A stretch of DNA of 64,000 bases from Streptomyces sp. man185 (GCA_002551355.1 NTHE01000026.1:1-64000), one strand, 5' to 3'. Shown: positions 44,645 through 53,820, counted from the stretch's first letter. Notes: generated from the letters alone by a model not told the origin. A program made the numbers and translations.

Positions 44645-46462
44645 TCAGCCCTGCTCGTCCATGCCTGCCAGCACCAGCGGCAGCCGGGGCGTTCCTCCCG
44701 CGGTCACGCGGACGGGGACGCCCCAGTCCTGTTGGTGCACATGGCAGGCCGGGTACTCGTTGGCCGGGTCGTCGTCGCAGGACGCCGCCATCGCGGAGAC
44801 GTGCAGCACGCCCTCGGTGACGCCGTCCGCGAGGACCAGATCGCGCCCGAGGTCCGTTCCCGCGCCGGAGCCCTCCGCCAGCAGCTCGGGCGGGGTGGCG
44901 GAGACCAGGAGCCGGGTCGAGGGGCCGTAGCGGGTGTCCAGCTTCTGCCCGGCGGGCGCCTGGAAGACCACGTCGAGGCGGAGGGTGCCGGGGGCGATCT
45001 CGGTGGCGGCCCGCTGGGTGCGGTGCGCCTGATCCGCCACCTGGACCGCCTCCTCGGGCAGCCGGAGCCGGGTCAGCCGGTGCCGGGCCGACTCGACGAC
45101 GACGAGATCGCCGTCGACCAGCACCGCGTCGCTGGGCTCGCGGACATCGGTGGCCAGCGTGGTGACCTCGCCGGAGGCCGGGTCGTAGCGGCGCAGTGCG
45201 TGGTTGTACGTATCGCTGATCGCGACGGACCCGTCGGGCAGCGCGGTCACGCCGAGCGGGTGCTGCAGGAGCGCCTGGGAGGCTGCCCCGTCGCGGTGGC
45301 CGAAGTCGAAGAGGCCGGTACCGACGGCGGTGTGGACGTGCTCGTCGCGGTCGACCCAGCGCAGCGCGGAGGTCTCCGGGTCGGCGACCCAGAGCCGCTC
45401 CCCGTCGGCGGAGACGGCGAGCCCGGACGGCTGGGCGAACCAGGCCTCGGCGGCCGGCCCGTCGACCAGGCCCTCGTTGGTGGTCCCGGCGGCGACGCGT
45501 ACGGCCTGGGCCTCCGGGTCGTACGACCACAGCTGGTGCACGCCCGCCATGGCGATCCACAGCCGGTCGCCGAACCAGGCGAGGTCCCACGGCGAGGAGA
45601 GGTCCACCTCGCGCGCCGGACCGCTGGTCGGGGTCCCCTGCCACCACTGGCGGCCGGTCCCGGCAAGGGTACTGGTCACCCCGGTCGTGAGGTCCAGGGC
45701 GCGGATCGCGTGATTGACGGTGTCCGCGACGGCGATCCGGCCGTCGGGGAGCGCGGCGAGCCCCTGCGGTTCGCTGAACCGGGCCTCGTCCGGGCCGCCG
45801 TCGCTCAACCCGCGTTCGCCCGTCCCGAAGTGGCGTCGTACGGTCTCGCCGTCCGCGTCCAATTCGACGAGGCGGTGGCGGGTGGTGTCGGAGACCAGGA
45901 AGCCGCCGTCGGGCAGGAGCAGCGCCTTGCCGGGGAACCGCAGATGCGTGGCGACGGGCTCGGGCGCGACGTAAGGGGCGTCGCCGCGGCGCAGCGTCCC
46001 CTTGGCCCCGTGCTCGGCCTCCAGCTCCTCGACGAGCTTCTCGATGGCGTGCGCATGGCCCTCGCCCGCGTGCTGGGCGACGACATAGCCCTCGGGGTCG
46101 ATCACGACGAGCGTCGGCCAGGCGCGGACGGCGTACTGCTTCCAGGTGGCCAGCTCGGGGTCGTCGAGGACGGGGTGGTGGACCTCGTAGCGCTCGACCG
46201 CGTCGACGACGGCCTGGTGCTCGGCCTCGTGGACGAACTTCGGCGAGTGGACGCCGATGATCACCACCGTGTCGCGGTGCTTCTCCTCCAGCTCGCGCAG
46301 CTCGTCCAGGACGTGCAGACAGTTCACGCAGCAGAACGTCCAGAAGTCGAGGATGACGATGCGTCCTCGCAGGTCAGCGAGGGTGTACTGCCGGTCGCCT
46401 GTATTGAGCCAGCCGCCCTTGCCGATGAGTTCGGGGGCGCGGACGCGTGCACGTGTAGACAT
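44645..46462 (-). CDS. Thioredoxin-fold/NHL-repeat protein (NHLRC2-like)
   Basis: A 605-residue cytoplasmic protein. The N-terminal thioredoxin-like domain (about 1-150) contains ILDFWTFCCVNCLHVLDELR, whose CCVNC sequence is typical of NHLRC2-like proteins in place of CGPC. A six-bladed NHL propeller follows (about 165-480), with recurrent 'LPDG.IAVADT.NHAIR' units. The last 120 residues form a further beta domain. ATG 46462 is preferred. A longer in-frame extension lacks a ribosome site and would overlap the divergent gene. The role is probably redox or protein-interaction related. Confidence 0.88.
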   Translation of the reverse strand: MSTRARVRAPELIGKGGWLNTGDRQYTLADLRGRIVILDFWTFCCVNCLHVLDELRELEEKHRDTVVIIGVHSPKFVHEAEHQAVVDAVERYEVHHPVLDDPELATWKQYAVRAWPTLVVIDPEGYVVAQHAGEGHAHAIEKLVEELEAEHGAKGTLRRGDAPYVAPEPVATHLRFPGKALLLPDGGFLVSDTTRHRLVELDADGETVRRHFGTGERGLSDGGPDEARFSEPQGLAALPDGRIAVADTVNHAIRALDLTTGVTSTLAGTGRQWWQGTPTSGPAREVDLSSPWDLAWFGDRLWIAMAGVHQLWSYDPEAQAVRVAAGTTNEGLVDGPAAEAWFAQPSGLAVSADGERLWVADPETSALRWVDRDEHVHTAVGTGLFDFGHRDGAASQALLQHPLGVTALPDGSVAISDTYNHALRRYDPASGEVTTLATDVREPSDAVLVDGDLVVVESARHRLTRLRLPEEAVQVADQAHRTQRAATEIAPGTLRLDVVFQAPAGQKLDTRYGPSTRLLVSATPPELLAEGSGAGTDLGRDLVLADGVTEGVLHVSAMAASCDDDPANEYPACHVHQQDWGVPVRVTAGGTPRLPLVLAGMDEQG

Positions 46463-46526
46463 GCCACCAGTCAACACCGTGACCGCCTGCGCGCATTCCG
46501 CCGGGCCCCGGGGGAACCTGTGACCC

Positions 46527-47018
46527 ATGAGACTTCTCGTACGTGAGCGGCTGTTCGCCATCGGTGACGATTACTGGATCGAGGACGACGGGGGCCGGAA
46601 GGTCTTCCTGGTCGACGGCAAGGCGATGCGGCTGCGCGACACCTTCGAGCTGAAGGACGCCGACGGCCGGGTCCTCGTCGAGTTGCGGCAGAAGCTGATC
46701 AGCCTGCGCGACACGATGCTCATCGAGCGGGGCGGCGAGGAGCTGGCCAAGGTCAAGCGCAAGCGGCTGTCGCTACTCCGCAACCACTACCGGGTGACGC
46801 TGGTCGACGGCACGGAGCTGGACGTCAGCGGCAAGATCCTGGACCGCGAGTTCGCCATCGAGTACGACGGTGAGCTGCTGGCCCAGATCTCGCGCCGCTG
46901 GCTGACCCTCCGGGACACGTACGGCATCGACGTCGTCCGGGACGACGCCGACACCGCACTGCTCATCGCCGTGGCGATGTGCGTGATCGTGCTGGCGGAC
47001 AAGGACAACGAGGACTGA
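46527..47018 (+). CDS. LURP-one-related (Tubby-like) family protein
   Basis: A 163-residue protein with the repetitive LURP-one/DUF567 pattern: 'GDDYWIEDDGGRKVFLVDGK', 'FELKDADGRVLVELRQKLIS', 'DTMLIERGGEELAKVKRK'. The C-terminus has a hydrophobic helix (TALLIAVAMCVIVLADK), as in Tubby-like folds. Function unknown; the fold is linked to membrane or phospholipid interaction. The start is ATG 46527, 64 nt from the divergent NHL protein gene. Confidence 0.9.
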   Translation: MRLLVRERLFAIGDDYWIEDDGGRKVFLVDGKAMRLRDTFELKDADGRVLVELRQKLISLRDTMLIERGGEELAKVKRKRLSLLRNHYRVTLVDGTELDVSGKILDREFAIEYDGELLAQISRRWLTLRDTYGIDVVRDDADTALLIAVAMCVIVLADKDNED

Positions 47019-47049
47019 AGCGCCCGCCCGCCCGCGGGAGTTGCGCACT

Positions 47050-47063
47050 GTTTCACGTGAAAC
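47050..47063. promoter_or_regulatory. parS site 4
   Basis: An exact GTTTCACGTGAAAC in the 94-nt gap between convergent genes. Confidence 0.93.
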
Positions 47064-47112
47064 GTCGGTCCTCTCACGCACGGGCGGCTGTTCCGAGGCT
47101 CCCGGGCAGCCC

Positions 47113-47904
47113 TCAGAGCGGCGGCGCGAGCCCCAGGCGGCGGCCCTTCAGCGCCGGGAACTGCTCCCGGGTCGCCCGCACCTTGTCCGCGTCCAGCTCG
47201 ACGGTCAGGATCTCCTCGTCCGCGCCCGCCTGGGCCAGCACCTCGCCCCACGGGTCGACGACCATGCTGTGCCCGGCCTGCTGGACGTCGGCGTGGGTGC
47301 CCGCCGTCCCGACAGCCAGGACGTACGCCTGGTTCTCCACGGCGCGGGCCTGCGCCAGGAGCGTCCAGTGGGAGCGCCGGCGCTCGGGCCAGCCCGCCGC
47401 GACGATCAGCGTCTCGGCACCCGCGTCGACGAGCCCCCGGAACTGCTCGGGGAAGCGCAGGTCATAACACGTGGCGAGGCCCAGGGTGGTTTCCGGCAGG
47501 GCGACGGTCACCAACTCCTCGCCCGCGCCCATCATCACCGCCTCGCCCTGGTCGAAGCCGAAGCGGTGGATCTTGCGGTAGAAGGCCGAGCGCTCGCCCG
47601 CGGGCGAGAAGACCAGGCTGGTGTTGTAGAGGGTGCCGTCGTCCGCGCGTTCGACGAAGGATCCGGCGTGCAGCCAGACACCGGCCTCGGCCGCGGCCTT
47701 CGCCATCACCTCGTGCGTGGGCCCCTCCAGCGGCTCGGCCTCCGCCTCGAAGGCGGTGTAGGCGAACGCCCCGACCGGCCAGAGTTCGGGAAGGACCACC
47801 AGGTCAGCGCCCCGTTGGGCGACCACCAGGGAAGCCGCTCGCACCCTGCGGGCGTCGACGGATTCGTCCGGGTCTACTGCGATCTGGATGAGGGAGGCGC
47901 GCAC
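47113..47904 (-). CDS. Carbon-nitrogen hydrolase (nitrilase superfamily)
   Basis: A 263-residue hydrolase of amides or nitriles. The catalytic triad is Glu in LVVLPELWPVG, Lys in FYRKIHRFGFD and Cys in GLATCYDLRFPEQFRGL. A second Glu lies in EAVMMGAGEELV. Its length and sequence resemble YafV/omega-amidase-like members, which act on 2-oxo-amides or repair deaminated glutathione. The substrate cannot be fixed from sequence. The gene is divergent from the mycothiol-dependent enzyme gene. Confidence 0.93.
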   Translation of the reverse strand: MRASLIQIAVDPDESVDARRVRAASLVVAQRGADLVVLPELWPVGAFAYTAFEAEAEPLEGPTHEVMAKAAAEAGVWLHAGSFVERADDGTLYNTSLVFSPAGERSAFYRKIHRFGFDQGEAVMMGAGEELVTVALPETTLGLATCYDLRFPEQFRGLVDAGAETLIVAAGWPERRRSHWTLLAQARAVENQAYVLAVGTAGTHADVQQAGHSMVVDPWGEVLAQAGADEEILTVELDADKVRATREQFPALKGRRLGLAPPL

Positions 47905-48105
47905 ACTACCACCGTCCTGGCATTCAAGCCGTCAACACGGGCCTACGATCGTCACACGAAAGCACTGCCGGGGTGCCTGCTCGCAGCGTAACTTAGCGGT
48001 CGAACCTCCCACGCAGCTCGCCGACAGCGCCGTCAGTGCCCGCCCACCCGCCAGCACTCCCTGCTCTCTCCAGCCCATGCACCGCAGAACCGCACGAGGG
48101 GTCCC

Positions 48106-48930
48106 GTGACCGTCCATCCCAGCCTCCAGACCTACGCCGACGCCGCGACCCACTCCATCGAGGCCATAGCCGAGCTGGTGAAGCCCCTCGCCGAGAGCGA
48201 GTGGAACCGCCGTACGCCCTGCCCGGGGTGGTCGGTGCGCGACATCGTGTCGCACGTCATCGGCATGGAGTGCGAGATGCTCGGCGATCCCCGGCCGATC
48301 CACACCCTGCCGCGCGACCTGTACCACGTACAGAGCGACTTCGCCCGGTACATGGAGATGCAGGTCGACGTCCGACGGCACCACACCTCCCCGGAGATCA
48401 CCGCCGAGCTGGAGTACGTTCTCATCCGCCGGGCCCGCCAGATCCGCAACGAGTCACGCGCCCCCGAGACCACGGTCCGCGCCCCGCTGGGCGCCGAGCA
48501 GACCCTCGAAACGGCGCTGCACCTGCGGGCCTTCGACGTCTGGGTGCACGAACAGGACCTGCGCGCGACCCTCGGGCAGCCGGGCAACCTCGACTCCCCC
48601 GGCGCCCTGATCACCCGGGACATGCTGCTCGCCGGGCTGCCGAAGGTGGTCGCCAAGAGCGCGGGCGCGCCCGCCAATTCGGCGGTCGTCTTCGACGTGC
48701 ACGGCCCGGTGGAGTTCCTGCGGACGGTTCGGGTCGACGCGGAGGGCCGCGGTTCGATCGACGGCGCGCCGTCGCTGGGCCCCGCCGTGACGCTGTCGCT
48801 GGACTGGGAGACGTACGTCCGGCTCGCCTGTGGCCGGGTCCGTCACGCGGCCGTCGCCGACCGGATCAAGGTCGAGGGCGACCAGGAGCTGGCCACCGCC
48901 ATCCTGGACAACTTCGCCGTGACCCCGTGA
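48106..48930 (+). CDS. Mycothiol-dependent enzyme of the maleylpyruvate isomerase/DinB family
   Basis: A 274-residue DinB-like metalloprotein. The N-terminal helix CPGWSVRDIVSHVIGMECEM supplies the first metal His, and LHLRAFDVWVHEQDLRATLG supplies the others. A C-terminal SCP2-like segment (about 185-270) includes the LSLDWETYVRLACGR stretch. Members use mycothiol, the actinomycete thiol, in isomerase or transferase reactions. The GTG start follows GAGGGG. Substrate unknown. Confidence 0.88.
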   Translation: MTVHPSLQTYADAATHSIEAIAELVKPLAESEWNRRTPCPGWSVRDIVSHVIGMECEMLGDPRPIHTLPRDLYHVQSDFARYMEMQVDVRRHHTSPEITAELEYVLIRRARQIRNESRAPETTVRAPLGAEQTLETALHLRAFDVWVHEQDLRATLGQPGNLDSPGALITRDMLLAGLPKVVAKSAGAPANSAVVFDVHGPVEFLRTVRVDAEGRGSIDGAPSLGPAVTLSLDWETYVRLACGRVRHAAVADRIKVEGDQELATAILDNFAVTP

Positions 48931-49014
48931 CCCCGTTACCCCGTTACCCCGTGGCCGCGTCACCGGGCACGTGCCCGCGCCTCGGGGGGTTACGCGGGCA
49001 CGTGCGCGGGAGGG

Positions 49015-50322
49015 CTACGCGGGCACGTGCACGGCCTCGACGCGGCTGACCACGTGGTGGTCGCGTTCCCTGAGCGCCGCCCGGCGGCGCAGCCGCAGGA
49101 TCTGGGTGACGCCGAGCGCCTCCAGGACGAAGACCGAGGCGAACGCGACGCGGTAGTTGTCGCCCGTGGCGTCCAGCAGGACCCCGACGGCGAACAGGGT
49201 GGTCATCGAGGCGACGAACCCGCCCATGTTGACGATTCCCGAGGCGGTGCCCTGACGCTCGGGCGGGTTGGCCGGCCGGGCGAAGTCGAAGCCGACCATC
49301 GAGGCCGGTCCACAGGCGCCGAGCACCAGGCACAGGAGGACCAGCAGCCACATCGGCGTGTGGTCGGCCGGGTAGAAGATCGCGGACGCCCAGAGCAGGG
49401 CCGTCGTCGCCACCGTGCCCAGCGCGATCGGGACGCGTGCCTCATGGTGGCGGGCGATGATCTGCCCGTAGACGAGCCCGACCACCATGTTGGACAGCAC
49501 CACCAGGGTGAGCAGCGTGCCCGCCGTGCCCCGGCTCAGCCCCTGCGCCTCGACCAGGAACGGCATGCCCCACAGCAGCAGGAACACCATCGCCGGGAAC
49601 TGCGTGGTGAAGTGCACCCACATCCCGAGCCGGGTCCCGGGCTCCCGCCAGGCGGCGGCGATCTGCCGCCGGACGTACGCGGCCCCGGCGTGCTCGGCGG
49701 GCGGCGGCTCGTGGCCCTCGGGGTGGTCCCTGAGGAACAGCAGGAGCAGCACCAGCACCACCACGCCCGCCAGCGAACTCCCGACGAACGTCGTGGTCCA
49801 GCCGTAGCTGTGCAGCGCCCGCGCGATGAACAGCGTCGAGACGAGGTTGCCCGCCATCCCGAACAGCGCCGCGACCTGCCCGATCAGCGGACCGCGCCGG
49901 GCCGGGAACCAGCGGCTGCCGAGCCGCAGCACGCTGATGAACGTCATCGCGTCGCCGCAGCCGAGCAGGGCGCGTGCCGCCAGTGCCATCCCGTACGAGG
50001 GGGAGAGCGCGAAGCCCAGCTGCCCGACGGTGAACAGGACGACCCCGATGGTGAGGACCTTCTTGGTGCCGAGCCGGTCGACCATCAGCCCTACGGGTAT
50101 CTGCATGCCCGCGTAGACCAGCAGCTGAAGGATGGAGAACGTGGAGAGCGCCGAGGCGTTGACGTCGAACCGGTCGGCGGCGTCGAGTCCGGCGACGCCC
50201 AGGCTCGTACGGAAGATGATCGCGACGAAGTAGACGGCGACGCCGATGCCCCAGACCCAGGCGGCACGTCGGCCGCCGGGCGGGTCACCGGGCAGGGAGA
50301 GCGTGGGGGCGGCCGAACTCAC
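49015..50322 (-). CDS. MFS transporter (nitrate/hexuronate-like, 12 TM)
   Basis: A 435-residue major-facilitator protein with 12 predicted membrane helices. The loop 2-3 motif is GLMVDRLGTKKVLTIGVVLF, and GCGDAMTFISVLRLGSRWFP is the helix-5 region. The GTG start overlaps the stop of the upstream gntR gene (GTGA), so the two are translationally coupled and the transporter is probably the target of that regulator. The last 12 nt lie in a short repeated GGGCACGTGC element (48967-49031). Substrate unknown. Confidence 0.93.
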   Translation of the reverse strand: MSSAAPTLSLPGDPPGGRRAAWVWGIGVAVYFVAIIFRTSLGVAGLDAADRFDVNASALSTFSILQLLVYAGMQIPVGLMVDRLGTKKVLTIGVVLFTVGQLGFALSPSYGMALAARALLGCGDAMTFISVLRLGSRWFPARRGPLIGQVAALFGMAGNLVSTLFIARALHSYGWTTTFVGSSLAGVVVLVLLLLFLRDHPEGHEPPPAEHAGAAYVRRQIAAAWREPGTRLGMWVHFTTQFPAMVFLLLWGMPFLVEAQGLSRGTAGTLLTLVVLSNMVVGLVYGQIIARHHEARVPIALGTVATTALLWASAIFYPADHTPMWLLVLLCLVLGACGPASMVGFDFARPANPPERQGTASGIVNMGGFVASMTTLFAVGVLLDATGDNYRVAFASVFVLEALGVTQILRLRRRAALRERDHHVVSRVEAVHVPA

Positions 50323-51002
50323 CGGTCGTCACCCCGCACCAGCACCCGCACCCGGCCGACATGACGGCGCACGACCAGGGCCGCCCCCTCGGCGTCCCCG
50401 GCCCGGATCGCCTCCAGCAGCTCACCGTGCTCGGTGATGTTGGCCTCGATCCTGCCCGGGTGAGCCTCCATCACCGCGACGCCCATCCGCAGCTGACGGT
50501 CGCGCAGCTGGTCGTAGAGGCGCGAGAGAATCTCATTGCCGGCGTTCTTCACGATCTCGGCGTGGAAGCAGCGGTCCTTGACGGCCACCGCCGCCAGGTC
50601 GCCGGCCTCCGCCAACTGCCGCTGCTCCTCCAGGAGCTGTTCGAGGCGCTCGATCAACTGCGGCGACGCGGGCACCGCCTTGCGCGCCGCGAACTCCTCC
50701 ACCAGCAGCCGGGTCTCGACCACGTCCTTGATCTCCTGCGCGGAGACGGCGAGGACGAGCGCGCCCTTCTTCGGGTAGAGCTTGATCAGCCCCTCGACCT
50801 CCAGCCGGAGCAGCGCCTCGCGCACGGGCGTCCGCGAGACCCCGACCGCGTCCGCCAGATCCCCTTCGGTGAGCAGCGTCCCACCCTCGTAGCGCCGGTC
50901 CAGAACGGCTTCCTTGATGTGCGCGTAGACCCGCTCGGCGGCGGGCGGTCGCTTGAGGGAAGAGGGAGTGGACCGTACGGGGGCGGAGGAGGCGGCAGGC
51001 AT
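50319..51002 (-). CDS. GntR-family (FCD/FadR subgroup) transcriptional regulator
   Basis: A 227-residue regulator. A winged-helix domain (about 25-95) contains LADAVGVSRTPVREALLRLE and LIKLYPKKGALV. An FCD ligand-binding domain (about 100-220) has metal-ligand features DRCFHAEIVKNAGN and ANITEHGELLEAIRAGD. These regulators bind carboxylate metabolites. ATG 51002 is preferred over an in-frame ATG at 51032, which lies in a palindrome. It is cotranscribed and overlaps the MFS gene by 4 nt. Confidence 0.93.
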   Translation of the reverse strand: MPAASSAPVRSTPSSLKRPPAAERVYAHIKEAVLDRRYEGGTLLTEGDLADAVGVSRTPVREALLRLEVEGLIKLYPKKGALVLAVSAQEIKDVVETRLLVEEFAARKAVPASPQLIERLEQLLEEQRQLAEAGDLAAVAVKDRCFHAEIVKNAGNEILSRLYDQLRDRQLRMGVAVMEAHPGRIEANITEHGELLEAIRAGDAEGAALVVRRHVGRVRVLVRGDDR

Positions 51003-51032
51003 GCGCACAGCATAGATACAACATGCACGCAT
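51001..51032 (-). promoter_or_regulatory. Putative gntR operator with nested palindromes
   Basis: ATGCG (51001-51005) and CGCAT (51028-51032) flank an inner GCAT-N9-ATGC (51010-51026). The A/T-rich centre stands out against the surrounding G+C. It covers the region just upstream of the chosen start, so it is a candidate autoregulatory site. Confidence 0.42.
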
Positions 51033-51128
51033 AAGGAGCGGCGTCCGGATTCTGGACCTCTGGAACGACCGAAGGTCTCTCATGGTTCACGCTTTTCTGA
51101 ATTCAGCAATCTCTGTACCGTCACCCCC

Positions 51129-51284
51129 TGCAACGCCACGCTCGGCTGGTCCTGGGCCGACCCGGCCGCCGCCCTCGCCATCGCCGTCATCGCGGTCAGG
51201 GAGGGTCGCGACGCCTGGCGGGGCAAGGGCTGCTGCGCACCGGCCGGCCAGGGTCAAGGCTGCGCAAATTCACCCGTTCGGTAA
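51129..51284 (+). pseudogene. C-terminal remnant of a cation-efflux transporter
   Basis: An open frame reads ATLGWSWADPAAALAIAVIA then VREGRDAWRGKGCCAP and stops at TAA 51284. This is the end of the Streptomyces CzcD/CDF-type cation transporter (last membrane helix and Cys-Cys tail). The preceding helices are absent, and the DNA upstream is the gntR promoter region. It is therefore a truncated gene with no start. The rest of 51033-51332 shows no further gene. Confidence 0.6.
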
Positions 51285-51368
51285 CGCATCCATTGCCCCG
51301 GCCCAGGAGTCTCACCACCGAGCGGCACCCATATGTGGCCGCACATCAGGGGCATTTGGAGCGTTCAG

Positions 51369-52268
51369 TTGAAAATCGGCATCAAGCGTATAAATCGCGT
51401 CACCGTCACGGCCACCGTGACGCTCACCGCCGGTGCGGTGCTCGCGGGCAGTGCCTTCGCCTCCACGGCACACGCCGCCGCGCCGCCTGCTCCGAAGATC
51501 GTCGCCAAGGGCGGCTTCGTGATGAACGACGGCACCGGGAAGACCCTCTTCACCAAGTCCGCCGACACCCGCCGGGCCACCGGCTCGACCACGAAAATCA
51601 TGACGGCGCTGGTCGTCCTGTCGCAGAAGAACGTGAACCTGAAGTCCAAGGTCACGATCCAGAAGGCGTACAGCGACTACATCGTCTCCAAGAACGCCTC
51701 GTCCGCCCGGCTGATCGTCGGCGACAAGGTCACCGTGGGCCAGCTCCTCTACGGCCTGATGCTCCCCTCCGGCTGTGACGCCGCATACGCCCTGGCCGAC
51801 AAGTTCGGCTCCGGCAAGACCCGTGCGGCCCGCGTGAAGTCGTTCATCGGCAAGATGAACTCCACGGCGAAGAGCCTCAAGCTGAAGAACACCCGCTTCG
51901 ACTCCTTCGACGGCATCGGGAACGGCAACAACTACTCCACCCCCCGTGACCTGACGAAGATCGCCAGCAAGGCCATGAAGAACTCCGCGTTCCGCACCGT
52001 CGTCAAGGCCAAGTCGACGAAGCAGAAGGTGACCACGAAGAGCGGTGGCTACCGCTACATGTCGTGGACCAACACGAACAAGCTGCTCGGCAGCTACAGC
52101 GGCGCGATCGGTGTCAAGACCGGCTCCGGCCCGACCGCCAAGTACTGCCTGGTCTTCGCCGCGACCCGCAAGGGCAAGACGGTCATCGGCACGGTGCTCA
52201 CCTCGTCCTCCGAGGCCAACCGCACCGCCGACGCGAAGAAGCTGATGGACTACGGCTTCAAGAAGTAG
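51369..52268 (+). CDS. D-alanyl-D-alanine carboxypeptidase (class A PBP5-type)
   Basis: About 299 residues, exported. A basic N-terminus and signal peptide (KIGIKRINRVTVTATVTL, cleavage after AHAA) lead to the penicillin-binding domain. The active-site tetrad is SxxK in ATGSTTKIMTAL, SGC in LMLPSGCDAAYALAD (in the SxN position) and KTG in GVKTGSGPTAKY. It trims the terminal D-Ala of peptidoglycan stem peptides. The TTG at 51369 has GGAGC upstream and gives a normal signal peptide. An ATG at 51333 would add 12 residues. There is no C-terminal PBP5 beta domain or anchor, so the enzyme is short for the family. Confidence 0.93.
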   Translation: MKIGIKRINRVTVTATVTLTAGAVLAGSAFASTAHAAAPPAPKIVAKGGFVMNDGTGKTLFTKSADTRRATGSTTKIMTALVVLSQKNVNLKSKVTIQKAYSDYIVSKNASSARLIVGDKVTVGQLLYGLMLPSGCDAAYALADKFGSGKTRAARVKSFIGKMNSTAKSLKLKNTRFDSFDGIGNGNNYSTPRDLTKIASKAMKNSAFRTVVKAKSTKQKVTTKSGGYRYMSWTNTNKLLGSYSGAIGVKTGSGPTAKYCLVFAATRKGKTVIGTVLTSSSEANRTADAKKLMDYGFKK

Positions 52269-52281
52269 CGCGGAAAGCGAT

Positions 52282-52331
52282 ACGCGAAGGGCCCTGCTCG
52301 CACGGTGTGTGCGAGCAGGGCCCCTTCGCGT
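52282..52331. terminator. Bidirectional hairpin between dac and bkd genes
   Basis: A long stem, ACGCGAAGG-GCCCTGCTCGCAC pairing across a 5-nt loop with a single one-base bulge on the right arm, lies between convergent genes. It can serve both. Confidence 0.88.
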
Positions 52332-52351
52332 ACGCGCTGCGGATGAAGCCG

Positions 52352-53809
52352 TCACGCCCAGGTGATCAGGCGCTTCGGCTGCTCCAGGATCGCCGCCACA
52401 TCGGCCAGCACCTTGGAGCCCAGCTCGCCGTCGACCAGGCGGTGGTCGAAGGACAGGGCCAGGGTGGTGACCTGACGCGGCTTCACCTTGCCCTTGTGGA
52501 CCCACGGCTGGAGCTTGATCGCGCCGACCGCCAGGATCGCGGACTCGCCCGGGTTGAGGATCGGCGTACCGGTGTCGACGCCGAAGACGCCGACGTTGGT
52601 GATCGTCACCGTGCCGCCCGCCATCGCGGCCGGGGAGGTCTTGCCGTCCCGGGCCGTGGTGACGAGTTCGCCCAGGGACGCCGCGAGCTGTGGCAGCGTC
52701 TGGTCGTGCGCGTCCTTGATGTTCGGCACGATCAGACCGCGCGGGGTGGCCGCCGCGATGCCCAGGTTCACGTAGTGCTTCTGCACGATCTCCTGGTTGG
52801 CCTCGTCCCAGGCGGCGTTGACCTCGGGGTTCCGCTTGATCGCGACGAGGAGGGCCTTGGCGATGATCAGGAGCGGGTTGACCCGCACCCCCGCCATGTC
52901 CTTGTCCTCCTTGAGCTCGGCCACGAGCTTCATCGTGCGCGTCACGTCGACCGTGACGAACTCGGTGACGTGCGGCGCGGTGAACGCGCTGCCGACCATC
53001 GCCTGCGCGATGGCCTTGCGGACGCCCTTGACCGGGATACGGGTCTCGCGGGCGGAGCTCACGGCGGCGTGCGGCTCGGCGGCAGCCGCCACCACCGGCT
53101 CGGCGACCGGGACCGCCGCAGGGGCCTCGGCAGCGATCGGAGCCGCCGCCGCGTGGACGTCCTCGCGGGTGATGATCCCGTCCTTGCCGGTCGGGGTGAC
53201 CGTCGCCAGGTCGATGCCCAGGTCCTTGGCCAGCTTGCGGACCGGCGGCTTGGCGAGCGGACGGCCGCCCGGCACGCCGGCCTGTGCCGGTACAGCGGGA
53301 GCCGCGGCGGGAGCAGGCGCCGCATGGCCGTTCAGTTCGGCCTGGACCGCCGCCGCGACGGCGGCGGCCTCCGGAGCGGCGGCCGCCCCCTTGCGCGGGC
53401 GGCGCTTGGTGGAGGACTCGGCGACTCCGTAGCCCACCAGGACCGGTGTGCGGCCCTTCGGCTCGGCCTCGGCCTCCGGCGTCTCCACCGGCTCCTGCAC
53501 CGGAGCGGCGGCCGGCGCCGGAGCAGGCGCGTCGCCGCTGCCCGGGGCCACGTCGATCGCGATGATCACCTGGCCGACGTCGACGGTCGTGCCCTCGGGG
53601 AAGCGCAGCTCGTGCACCACCCCGTCGAACGGGATCGGCAGCTCGACGGCCGCCTTCGCGGTCTCGACCTCGCACACGACCTGGCCGTCGGTGACGGTGT
53701 CGCCGGGCTGGACGAACCACTTGAGGATCTCGGCCTCGGTCAGTCCTTCGCCCACGTCGGGCATCTTGAACTCACGGAAGCGAGCAGACGTTTCGGTCAT
53801 CGTCGTCAC
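52352..53809 (-). CDS. bkdC: Branched-chain alpha-keto acid dehydrogenase E2 component
   Basis: A 485-residue dihydrolipoamide acyltransferase. The N-terminal lipoyl domain has its lysine in VCEVETAKAAVELP (about residue 53). An Ala/Pro-rich linker, a peripheral subunit-binding domain (PPVRKLAKDLGIDLATVTPT) and the catalytic domain with ALSFDHRLVDGELGSKVL (HxxxDG) follow. It makes isobutyryl-, isovaleryl- and 2-methylbutyryl-CoA, which in Streptomyces prime branched fatty acids and polyketides. The GTG at 53809 has AGGAGAGGG upstream and lies 11 nt after the E1-beta stop, so it is the last gene of the operon. Confidence 0.95.
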   Translation of the reverse strand: MTTMTETSARFREFKMPDVGEGLTEAEILKWFVQPGDTVTDGQVVCEVETAKAAVELPIPFDGVVHELRFPEGTTVDVGQVIIAIDVAPGSGDAPAPAPAAAPVQEPVETPEAEAEPKGRTPVLVGYGVAESSTKRRPRKGAAAAPEAAAVAAAVQAELNGHAAPAPAAAPAVPAQAGVPGGRPLAKPPVRKLAKDLGIDLATVTPTGKDGIITREDVHAAAAPIAAEAPAAVPVAEPVVAAAAEPHAAVSSARETRIPVKGVRKAIAQAMVGSAFTAPHVTEFVTVDVTRTMKLVAELKEDKDMAGVRVNPLLIIAKALLVAIKRNPEVNAAWDEANQEIVQKHYVNLGIAAATPRGLIVPNIKDAHDQTLPQLAASLGELVTTARDGKTSPAAMAGGTVTITNVGVFGVDTGTPILNPGESAILAVGAIKLQPWVHKGKVKPRQVTTLALSFDHRLVDGELGSKVLADVAAILEQPKRLITWA

Positions 53810-53820
53810 GAACCCTCTCC

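Noticed and set aside
48967..49031. Three GGGCACGTGC elements near the end of the MFS gene as regulatory sites
   Set aside because: They lie at the 3' end of the gene and partly within coding sequence. A small local duplication or weak terminator explains them better than an operator.
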